A DNA stretch of 64,000 bases from Gymnorhina tibicen. Its lineage: Eukaryota; Chordata; Aves; Passeriformes; Artamidae. Below, piece after piece: positions 60,701 through 64,000 of this stretch (the stretch's first letter is position 1; the number at the start of each line of letters is the position of its first letter). Under the pieces are notes generated by a model, which saw nothing but the letters and a program-made list of their open reading frames with translations, was not told the DNA's origin and searched no databases. The position numbers and the translations under genes were made by a program. The stretch covers positions 169,918 through 233,917 of the forward strand of contig VXAZ01006785.1 of assembly GCA_013399875.1 (NCBI GenBank), read 5' to 3'.

Positions 60701-61764
60701 ATAAACAGCAGCACCACCTTCACCACTACAAGAAAGATACTTTCAGACAGAAAATGAGAAACCTGCTTGTAATGTAATGTGGGGTAAAGATGTAATGAGT
60801 TTCACTGATCTGCTGCACAATGGCAGCAAAGAGGATCTGACAGGGTCCCACAAAGGCTCTCTTGATCTCTCTTAAGCAAGGAGCAACTGTCTGATCTCTC
60901 TGTAATGCAAAGTCAAATGTCTCAGATTTTACCTAGTGACTTCAGTCTCCTCTCAGCCCTGCTCTCCTGCCTCCAGGAATAACACCTGCCCCTCACAAAC
61001 CCAGGGCAGGAGGCCTTGCTCTCTGGTCCCTGACTTAACCCAGAATGGGGGGATCAGGGCTGTCAGCACTTTTCTCTCTATTTCCCACATGAAACGTTTA
61101 CCCCATGAGCCACATTAATGATGCAGGTAGAATCACTGCTGTGCTGGGTATACTGTGCACAGCTCCAGGAACTATTTCAAGCCTTTTGCTGAATGCAACA
61201 CGGTACAAGCAGGGAGCTCAAACATACACTGAACCAGAGCAAGAAAAGTGCCTGGGAGGTACCAGGCTCGGGACTGGGGTCACTAAAGATAAATACTTGA
61301 CCCAAGCTGTTAAGACACTCCAGAAGTTCAAGAGGTTATTTTGTCTCAGAGCACAGCAGCAGTGCCTTTAACCATTCCTTCTTTTTGAATCAGGGGCAAA
61401 AGCAGCATAAGCAGTAAAGCAGTACATAACTATGGGTTTATTCAGCCTGGCTCCTAACCCTTCCCCACCCTATGGCCCAGTCAGGTGAAACCAGCCATGT
61501 TCTGATGAGGGCTGCACATTCCCAGTGAGTACAGTGCCTGTTTGCCTCCGTGCTGGGGAGGGGACAGGGGTGACCCCTGCCCAGCAGGGACAGCAGTGTG
61601 AGCTGAGGCCGCGGTGAACGCTGTACTTACAGCACGCAGAGCGCGTATGCCGAAGCAATTGACTCACTGGCCCTCACAAGGAAGCTGCCATCCTTGCCTA
61701 CTTTGGAGAGCAGGTCTTCAGCTCTGGAGCGAGTGATGTTGCCGTGGTACCAGCACTGATCCAT
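9158..61764 (-). CDS. INPP5D: INPP5D (SHIP1), whole coding span, 26 coding exons
   Basis: SHIP1 is a cytosolic enzyme, recruited to membranes in blood cells, that removes the 5-phosphate of PtdIns(3,4,5)P3 to give PtdIns(3,4)P2. It damps PI3K signalling downstream of immune receptors. The 26 exons splice in phase into 1184 codons plus stop (human protein 1189). Visible parts: SH2 domain about residues 5-101 with FLVR arginine R31; PH-related region about 290-400; phosphatase about 400-720 with TWNMG (409-413), GTQED (449-453), SHLTSGSEK (539-547), FWLGDLNYR (582-590), PSWCDR (668-673) and SDHSP (698-702); C2 about 725-863; NPNY at Y907; NPLY at Y1015; proline-rich tail. The SHIP1-type tail with GKHRTEEGP, and no SAM domain, separates it from INPPL1 (SHIP2). 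All introns are GT-AG. Start and stop are chosen by alignment to the remembered human protein. Splice joins are read by eye, not from transcripts. Confidence 0.97.
11090..11470 (+). mobile_element. CR1 LINE 3' end in INPP5D intron 25
   Basis: A classic CR1 3' end on the plus strand: GGCTGAGACAACTGGGGTTG and GTCTGGAGAAGACTCCAAGG at the left, the GCCCATGACAGGGGGTGGAA segment, and the terminal CTTCCAATCCAAACCATTCT followed by ATTCTAAG/ATTCCATG units. It is 5'-truncated, as nearly all CR1 copies are, and lies antisense to INPP5D. Confidence 0.9.
11716..11985 (-). CDS. INPP5D: INPP5D exon 25: first NPxY motif, proline-rich tail
   Basis: Encodes residues 896-985. TDISNPNYLGM contains the NPNY motif (Y907), equivalent to the human site near residue 917 that binds PTB domains such as Shc once phosphorylated. 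Further on are PSPDQPPSLWNYEQQPK and a serine/proline-rich run. Acceptor TGAGCAG|CTCC. The donor CCT|GTGAGT is the strong site that keeps phase with exon 26. 270 nt. Confidence 0.95.
12817..12910 (-). CDS. INPP5D: INPP5D exon 24: tail begins
   Basis: Encodes residues 865-895, with DFVKIERDEITGQKTKN and NKDWDQT. DFVKxERDE matches human; the rest of this charged linker is poorly conserved. Acceptor CTTCAG|ATTTTG, donor AACAG|GTAAAG, 94 nt. Confidence 0.95.
13658..13807 (-). CDS. INPP5D: INPP5D exon 23: end of C2 domain
   Basis: Encodes residues 815-864, with EGCIALRIEATESLAPIHTV, THHGEKTGVFQGEIKLQTSQ and REKLY. Acceptor CTTTTAG|GAGAAG, donor TATG|GTAAGG, 150 nt. Confidence 0.98.
14534..14621 (-). 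CDS. INPP5D: INPP5D exon 22: C2 domain
   Basis: Encodes residues 786-814, with PIISDPEYLLDQHILISIKS and SDSDESYG, nearly identical to the human segment. Acceptor TTTGCAG|CTG, donor TATG|GTAAG, 88 nt. Confidence 0.98.
15659..15741 (-). CDS. INPP5D: INPP5D exon 21: C2 domain
   Basis: Encodes residues 758-785, with FVKSQEGENEDGNEGELVVK and FVEALPK. Acceptor TTTGCAG|GC, donor CCAAAG|GTAAAC, 83 nt, ending on a codon boundary. Confidence 0.97.
16764..16830. repeat. Imperfect tandem duplication in intron 20
   Basis: TGATCCATACAGCTGTTATT plus TTTTTAGATCAAA is followed directly by a second copy, TGATCCACACAGCTATTTTT plus TTAGATCAAA. The copies are about 33 and 30 bp, differing by one substitution and a 3-bp indel. 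Confidence 0.8.
16897..17010 (-). CDS. INPP5D: INPP5D exon 20: start of C2 domain
   Basis: Encodes residues 720-757, with GEIEFLHCYATLKTKSQTKF and YIEFHSSCLE. The C2 domain follows the catalytic domain, and in mammalian SHIP1 it binds the product PtdIns(3,4)P2. Acceptor TCCTAG|ACTCC, donor GAAA|GTACGG, 114 nt. Confidence 0.97.
17173..17262 (-). CDS. INPP5D: INPP5D exon 19: end of phosphatase domain
   Basis: Encodes residues 690-719, with TTSDHSPVFATFEVGVTSQF. SDHSP carries the conserved active-site aspartate and histidine (D699, H700). Acceptor TGGCAG|GC, donor AATG|GTCAGT, 90 nt. Confidence 0.97.
18412..18493 (-). CDS. INPP5D: INPP5D exon 18: phosphatase signature 2
   Basis: Encodes residues 663-689, with MKYNLPSWCDRVLWKSYP. 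PSWCDR is the second 5-phosphatase signature. Acceptor TTGCAG|ATG, donor TATG|GTGGGT, 82 nt. Joining at TATG is the choice that keeps phase with exon 19. Confidence 0.97.
18732..18820 (-). CDS. INPP5D: INPP5D exon 17: phosphatase domain
   Basis: Encodes residues 633-662, with EEEEITFAPTYRFERGTREK and YAYTKQKATG. FAPTYRF is the substrate-side motif shared by SHIP-type phosphatases. Acceptor TTTTAG|AGG, donor GGG|GTAGG, 89 nt, ending on a codon boundary. Confidence 0.97.
18976..19084 (-). CDS. INPP5D: INPP5D exon 16: phosphatase domain
   Basis: Encodes residues 597-632, with EAENIIQKIRQQQYPELLAF and DQKVFLQF. Acceptor TGGCAG|GAAG, donor TTCG|GTGAG, 109 nt, leaving one G that exon 17 completes as glutamate. 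Confidence 0.97.
19751..19889 (-). CDS. INPP5D: INPP5D exon 15: phosphatase signature 1
   Basis: Encodes residues 550-596, with RNQNYTNILRFLTLGDKKLS and HLFWLGDLNYRVEQPPT. FWLGDLNYR is the first signature motif of inositol 5-phosphatases. Acceptor TGACAG|GCGC. The donor is the weak ACG|GTGCGG, chosen because it is the site that keeps phase with exon 16 and gives the same length as human in this segment. Confidence 0.93.
20945..21041 (-). CDS. INPP5D: INPP5D exon 14: phosphatase domain
   Basis: Encodes residues 518-549, with GNKGAVGVSFMFNGTSFGFV and NSHLTSGSEKKH. The SHLTSG segment contributes to the active site. Acceptor TTCCAG|GTAAT, donor CACAG|GTAAG, 97 nt. Confidence 0.97.
21326..21351. 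repeat. TA/TG microsatellite
   Basis: A short mixed run, ACATATATGTATATATATGT followed by GTGTGT, in the intron between exons 13 and 14 of INPP5D (about 285 bp upstream of exon 14 on the minus strand). A likely length polymorphism with no other function indicated. Confidence 0.75.
21528..21645 (-). CDS. INPP5D: INPP5D exon 13: phosphatase domain
   Basis: Encodes residues 479-517, with IAIHTLWNIRIVVLAKPEHE and VKTGIANTLG. Acceptor CCTGCAG|ATAGC, donor CTGG|GTGAGG, 118 nt, leaving one G. Confidence 0.97.
22436..22632 (-). CDS. INPP5D: INPP5D exon 12: phosphatase domain
   Basis: Encodes residues 413-478, with APPPKKITSWFLSKGQGK, DYIPHDIYVIGTQED and LQEITSINFKV. E452 lies in the GTQED metal-site motif. 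Acceptor TTAAAG|GTGCA, donor GTG|GTGAGG, 197 nt. It is highly conserved with the human exon. Confidence 0.98.
23456..23558 (-). CDS. INPP5D: INPP5D exon 11: start of phosphatase domain
   Basis: Encodes residues 379-412, with REGFCQLLQQMKNKHSEQPE and ITIFIGTWNMG, the first conserved strand of the 5-phosphatase fold. Acceptor GTCTAG|AAGAG, donor ATGG|GTATG, 103 nt, leaving one G. Confidence 0.98.
24074..24180 (-). CDS. INPP5D: INPP5D exon 10: PH-related region
   Basis: Encodes residues 343-378, with LQLIKSQKLPNKLVIVLETE and RKEYVFSDSK. Acceptor TGTTCAG|TCTTG, donor CCAAG|GTATG, 107 nt, ending on a codon boundary. Confidence 0.97.
25245..25368 (-). CDS. INPP5D: INPP5D exon 9: PH-related region
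   Basis: Encodes residues 302-342, with LKVDVEMGKLIIKRSKDG and DKFYTHKK. Acceptor CCACTAG|GTGA. The donor lies at the end of a run of seven A (CAC-AAAAAAA|GTAAG). It leaves one base, which exon 10 completes as isoleucine (A|TC). Confidence 0.95.
25642..25713 (-). CDS. INPP5D: INPP5D exon 8: start of PH-related region
   Basis: Encodes residues 278-301, with VKTLLIEGPDSTHRRSLIPP. Acceptor TTTACAG|GTGA, donor GAG|GTAAAT, 72 nt, phase 0 at both ends. Confidence 0.95.
25882..25962 (-). CDS. INPP5D: INPP5D exon 7: coiled linker
   Basis: Encodes residues 251-277, with LKLNQLISLLSSIEEK. It opens with an in-frame ATG (residue 251). Acceptor TTTCAG|ATG, donor AAAAG|GTAGAG, 81 nt, phase 0 at both ends, so skipping it would keep the frame. 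Confidence 0.95.
26642..26729 (-). CDS. INPP5D: INPP5D exon 6: linker
   Basis: Encodes residues 221-250, with RTLPSLESIQKVFEQQLHP. Acceptor TTCGCAG|TGAGG, donor CCCAG|GTAAGG, 88 nt, ending on a codon boundary. The intronic AG before the exon keeps the same reading frame open upstream, so retained intron sequence would read straight into it. Confidence 0.95.
26730..30756 (-). other. INPP5D: INPP5D intron 5
   Basis: A 4.0 kb intron. It contains the CpG-rich LTR at 28336-29493. Next to exon 6, positions 26730-27124 form an open frame continuous with the exon 6 frame, beginning at an ATG (27124). The mammalian counterpart of this intron holds the internal promoter of s-SHIP; whether birds use it is not known from the sequence. 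Confidence 0.6.
28336..29493 (+). mobile_element. Solo LTR in INPP5D intron 5 (copy A of a repeated family)
   Basis: About 1158 bp from TGTTGGGGTTT to CAAACCAAGACA. It aligns along its length with the LTR at 49121-50315: both share a 5' TGTTGG start, a CpG-rich segment ending at GGGAAGGGCAAAG, the AGTAAAGAACTGTTATTCCT-type polyadenylation region (here GGTAAAGAAC) and the ATTCGGAGGGAAGGGGGTCA segment near the 3' end. Plus orientation, antisense to INPP5D. Flanks AAGCT and TGTCT do not form a duplication. A deletion near 29470 removes bases present in the other copy. Confidence 0.85.
30757..30897 (-). CDS. INPP5D: INPP5D exon 5: linker helix region
   Basis: Encodes residues 174-220, with SDEHLKLIQDYL and QTGSSNLPQLKKLLTALCK. 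Acceptor TTCACAG|TGTC, donor TTCAG|GTAACT, 141 nt. In mammals the transcript of the short stem-cell isoform s-SHIP begins in the intron after this exon. Confidence 0.95.
30898..33573 (-). other. INPP5D: INPP5D introns 3 and 4
   Basis: Intron 4 is 391 bp (30898-31288) and intron 3 is 2113 bp (31461-33573), separated by exon 4. No repeats or other genes recognised. Confidence 0.6.
31289..31460 (-). CDS. INPP5D: INPP5D exon 4: proline-rich linker
   Basis: Encodes residues 117-173, including PTPPILPPRN (a possible SH3-binding stretch) and LSLSETLLQRLQ. Acceptor TTGCTAG|ACC, donor AGCAG|GTAAGG, 172 nt. It matches the human exon in length at 57 codons, with moderate divergence in the middle. Confidence 0.95.
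33574..33724 (-). CDS. INPP5D: INPP5D exon 3: end of SH2 domain
   Basis: Encodes residues 67-116, from ASEGVPVKYF through YYKKENMGLVWHLKYPVP to an acidic run (EEEEAADELEEDT). Acceptor TTTTCAG|GCA, donor CTG|GTAAG, 151 nt, leaving one base. The acidic stretch marks the end of the SH2 domain. Confidence 0.97.
33725..42078 (-). other. INPP5D: INPP5D intron 2, 3' part
   Basis: 8.4 kb of intron with scattered short open frames, none with recognisable protein similarity. No clear repeat apart from homopolymer runs such as the 12-A run near 40252-40263. Confidence 0.5.
42079..43141 (+). mobile_element. Solo LTR in INPP5D intron 2, different family
   Basis: A 1063-bp LTR from TGTATTGGTTTTGCACTGCC to GTGTCAAACCACGGCA. 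Flanks TACAG (42074-42078) and TATAG (43142-43146) form a 5-bp duplication with one mismatch. It has an AATAAA signal near 42955 (AGTAATAAATTCAC) and a palindromic AGAAGCTTCTAGAAGCTTC near 42141-42159. Plus orientation, antisense to INPP5D. The TGTATTGG...CCACGGCA form is a type I recall from passerine genomes; the exact family needs a repeat library. Confidence 0.9.
43142..49115 (-). other. INPP5D: INPP5D intron 2, between the two solo LTRs
   Basis: 6.0 kb of AT-rich intron, especially 46700-47350. No exon, repeat family or RNA gene recognised. Confidence 0.5.
49121..50315 (+). mobile_element. Solo LTR in INPP5D intron 2 (copy B), perfect target-site duplication
   Basis: A 1195-bp LTR beginning TGTTGGAGGT and ending AACGAAGACA. 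It is flanked by a perfect 5-bp duplication GGTGA (49116-49120 and 50316-50320), which fixes both ends. The polyadenylation signal is AGTAAA near 50165. Plus orientation, antisense to INPP5D. No gag, pol or env sequence is attached, so it is a solo LTR left by LTR-LTR recombination. Confidence 0.93.
50829..51345 (-). mobile_element. CR1 LINE 3' fragment in INPP5D intron 2
   Basis: Reads on the minus strand, the same direction as INPP5D. The left edge (ATAGAACCAGAAAACCATGG) is the degraded CR1 3' terminus. It continues with GAGCTGGAAGGGACTCACAG, ATCATCAAGTCCAGCTCCTG and, at the far end, CACAGGGCTCAAGATGAGGC, all typical CR1 segments. Similarity fades after about 51345. Degraded and 5'-truncated. 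Confidence 0.8.
51346..56707 (-). other. INPP5D: INPP5D intron 2, 5' part
   Basis: 5.4 kb of intron leading from exon 2. No exon recognised. This part of a first large intron is where enhancers often lie, but nothing in the bases alone proves one. Confidence 0.5.
56708..56771 (-). CDS. INPP5D: INPP5D exon 2: SH2 domain, middle
   Basis: This 64-nt exon encodes YRNCVYTYRILPDKENKLIV and a final Q. Acceptor TTTCAG|GTACC, donor CAG|GTAAGC. It ends on a codon boundary after residue 66, as in human. It lies between the 4.9 kb intron 1 and the 23 kb intron 2. Confidence 0.97.
56772..61630 (-). other. INPP5D: INPP5D intron 1
   Basis: 4.9 kb between the first two coding exons. It contains a small tandem repeat, GTGGATGCACACTG, at about 57282-57312. 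No other gene, repeat family or RNA recognised. Confidence 0.55.
61631..61764 (-). CDS. INPP5D: INPP5D exon 1: start codon and first half of SH2 domain
   Basis: Begins at ATG (61764-61762) with MDQCWYHGNITRS and includes GSFLVRASES, the phosphotyrosine-binding FLVR motif with R31. The donor is GCT|GTAAGT. The exon leaves two bases (CT) for a leucine finished by exon 2. The ATG is the first methionine, and human SHIP1 starts at the same place. Confidence 0.97.
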
Positions 61765-61950
61765 CGCTGGAGCTGGAGGAAACCTGAATGCCAACACAGG
61801 AGCTGCCAGAGCCGCCTGTGTGTCTGTGTGTAACGATCAGCCAGCTTCAGCTCACCAGCTTCCTGTTTCAATAGCACAGAGAGGGAAAGGAAACTCAGCC
61901 ACGGACAACTTCCTCAACTCAAACAGCTCAGAGAGTGAGTGTGACATATC
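61765..61950 (-). promoter_or_regulatory. INPP5D: Probable INPP5D 5' UTR and core promoter
   Basis: The sequence just upstream of the ATG has no CpG island and no clear TATA box. On the minus strand it contains GAGGAAGT (61915-61908), a good PU.1-type ETS site, and ACAGGAAGC (61866-61858), a second ETS core, plus a TTTCCTTTCCCTCTC pyrimidine tract. PU.1/ETS-driven, TATA-less promoters are usual for myeloid and lymphoid genes, which fits SHIP1 expression. The transcription start is unknown. A further noncoding 5' exon cannot be excluded. Confidence 0.4.
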
Positions 61951-64000
61951 CCTGCAGCCCCCATTCTCCCTCTTCATGCTGCAGCTGAAGTGACTAGCAA
62001 GCCCATGTTCCCTGCCTTTCCCTCCCACTTTGTGTCCCAGCTGGTGATCTCTTCTGCTCCCTCACAGATTCAGTCCCCCAGGCTTTGGTGGCCTGCCGTC
62101 CTATTTACGATCTCCTGCCAGATCCTTTGAGTTTTCATCTTTTTCCTGTCTGTCCTGCCCACTACAGGTCTCCATGGGGAATAAATAAACCTCTGATCAG
62201 AATCACACCATGTATTAGGATACATAGCACCAACTGCCCCATTCCTGCCTTGAGTAGTCCTCGTATCTAGCTAGGTGTGAGGAGGGGACTTCAAAGAACT
62301 GAAAAAAATAGAATTACTACTGCATGTCTCCATGCACAGAAGCAGACTGAAAGGCTGATTTGCGCTGGGGATTTGTGACCAAAGCTCCCTGTCAGCTACT
62401 GTGAGATGGATTCAAAGATCTTTCCTACTCTAAATCCCCAAAGGTGGGATAGAGCAAAGCCGTGTCTGGCAATCTGCATCAGAGAGGGAAGAACTGGAGC
62501 TTTCACTTCCCTTTTCTTTGTCTGTACATCTGTGCCTCCGTTATGCTGTGTGGCATGCTTAGTGCTGCATCTCCAAGACACGTTTGCAGCAATGCCAGGA
62601 CATTCCTTCAGGGGCACTGCCTGCATGGCAAATTTGGTTGCCTATCCTGTACCTCCAACCACTCTGCCCTCTGCACATCCACATTTGAGCGATAGCTGAA
62701 AGCAGCAGCTGAGCTGGGACTCAAAGTCCAGAGGCAGAGGAAAGGCGCAAACCCTGCTAGTCCTATAGTTCCCAAAGCCAGGAGGAGCACCAGAACCACA
62801 GTACCTGGACCATGCATGAAGTGCTGTGCTGTACACCGCCTGTACAGCAAGGCAGGAGAGAACAGACTGTCACTGCACAGGGGGAAGCTAGAATGTGTGG
62901 GCGTGGAGAGGGACAGTGAACCAGCACAACCCAGCATCCATCCCTGCAAAAGTCTTCTTGGTGCTTTGAGTTATGCAGAGGCTGGGTCTGCAGTGCCTGG
63001 CTTAACCTCTGCACTGAGATGAAACTGCGGGCAGCAACAGCCCAAAGCTGTGTGGCCAGAACAGGGCCCTGCTAGATGAGCAGAACTGCACCGTGCAGGG
63101 CTTCCTGTCCACGCTGAGCAAGCGCTGTCTGCACACCAAAATTAGCTCAGCTGAACCTGGCCTTCAGCTCCACCAATATCCACACAGGCCTTTAGGAGAC
63201 AAACTCCTATGGATTCGGATGCCTAAATGGAGTCAGACACTGAATGCCATGAAGTGGCTCTGCCAGTGGACAGCAGCTATAAGCTACAGAGTGGTTATAA
63301 ACTCTATTCTCCCAACAAAAATGAGAATCTGCATATGGCAAAGGCACCATGCAGCTTCTCTGACAGCCCTGCCTGGCCACAGTGCACTGCTAACCTCACC
63401 CACACCAACTCCCTGGGATTTCTGGTACCTCCAGTAGCTTCTCTGGAGCACAGCTGCAGCAGGAAGCAGAACAGCTCTGAATGTCAACCACTGCTTGGCC
63501 TCCGAGTGCTCTCCATGCAACAGACATGCATCTGGATGCAGAGAGGACAGAGCTGCTCACAACATGAGTTTTGACAGAATGAAACTGTTTGAAGAGCTTC
63601 TCCTGACCTTCTGTAAACTAACACCAGGTAACAGGTACAAGCCCTCATTAGACATCTGAGACTAATTAGCTGCATACTTAGCTCCTATCCCCCCCTGCCA
63701 CCAACATAGGTTTTTAGCAAGTTGCTGCTATTTCCTTCAAATCCCTTGTCCAGGCATACACTATTTCTTGACTTGGAGACAAAAACAAGGAGAAGGGATC
63801 CAAATATAAGTAACGATTGTGGCAATTGAATGTGCAGGCTGTTCCTGTGAGAATTTCTTGGTCCTAAAAGAAAGCACAGTACAGCTCCAGCTGCTCAAAA
63901 GGTGAATCCCAATCCCCTATCCATGAATCCCAATCTGTGATCTCTAATGGCTTGTTAGCTTGGAATAATATCTTATCTCCAGGACACTACAATAGACACT
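61951..64000. other. DNA upstream of INPP5D
   Basis: No coding exon recognised. A 113-codon open frame on the minus strand (62949-62608) has a hydrophobic segment (VVLVLLLALGTIGLAGFAPF), but there is no family match or supporting signal. No CpG island. Confidence 0.5.

Noticed and set aside
62608..62949. 113-codon minus-strand frame with a hydrophobic segment upstream of INPP5D
   Set aside because: No family recognised, no start context or splice signal, and overlapping frames are equally open. Not enough to call a gene.
13..64000. tRNA, rRNA, CRISPR or bacterial/phage features
   Set aside because: No clover-leaf candidates, spaced repeats or bacterial gene layout were found. The window is a vertebrate locus.

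Overview
The window is vertebrate nuclear DNA, almost certainly from a bird and probably a songbird. The coding exons are short, spliced by GT-AG, and read as a vertebrate haematopoietic signalling gene. The interspersed repeats are CR1 LINE 3' ends and 0.7-1.2 kb ERV solo LTRs of the kind common in passerine genomes. No bacterial, viral-genome, CRISPR or RNA-gene content was seen.

One gene fills most of the window: INPP5D (SHIP1, the SH2-containing inositol 5-phosphatase), on the minus strand. I could place 26 coding exons from the ATG at 61764 to the TGA at 9158. Every splice phase joins without a break, giving 3555 nt (1184 residues plus stop), close to the human protein of 1189. The order along the protein is: SH2 domain (exons 1-3), proline-rich linker and PH-related region (exons 4-10), 5-phosphatase catalytic domain (exons 11-19), C2 domain (exons 20-23), and a C-terminal tail with two NPxY motifs and proline-rich motifs (exons 24-26). 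The FLVR arginine, the two phosphatase signatures and both NPxY tyrosines are all present.

Layout by position: 1-460 antisense CR1; 461-8745 downstream intergenic DNA with a solo LTR (4321-5024) and an unidentified patch of open frames (3742-4159); about 8750-9157 short 3' UTR; 9158-26729 compact 3' half with exons 26 to 6 and a sense-to-plus CR1 in intron 25; 26730-30756 intron 5 with a CpG-rich solo LTR; 30757-33724 exons 5, 4 and 3; 33725-56707 the 23 kb intron 2 with two solo LTRs and an antisense CR1; 56708-61764 exons 2 and 1; 61765-about 61950 probable 5' UTR and promoter with PU.1/ETS-like sites; then upstream DNA with nothing recognisable.

Points worth a second look: an open frame in intron 5 that runs in frame into exon 6 (a possible short SHIP isoform), a near-identical 157-bp CpG-rich core shared by two otherwise diverged LTR copies, and the uniform antisense orientation of the three intronic LTRs relative to INPP5D. 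I found no wholly new gene system.
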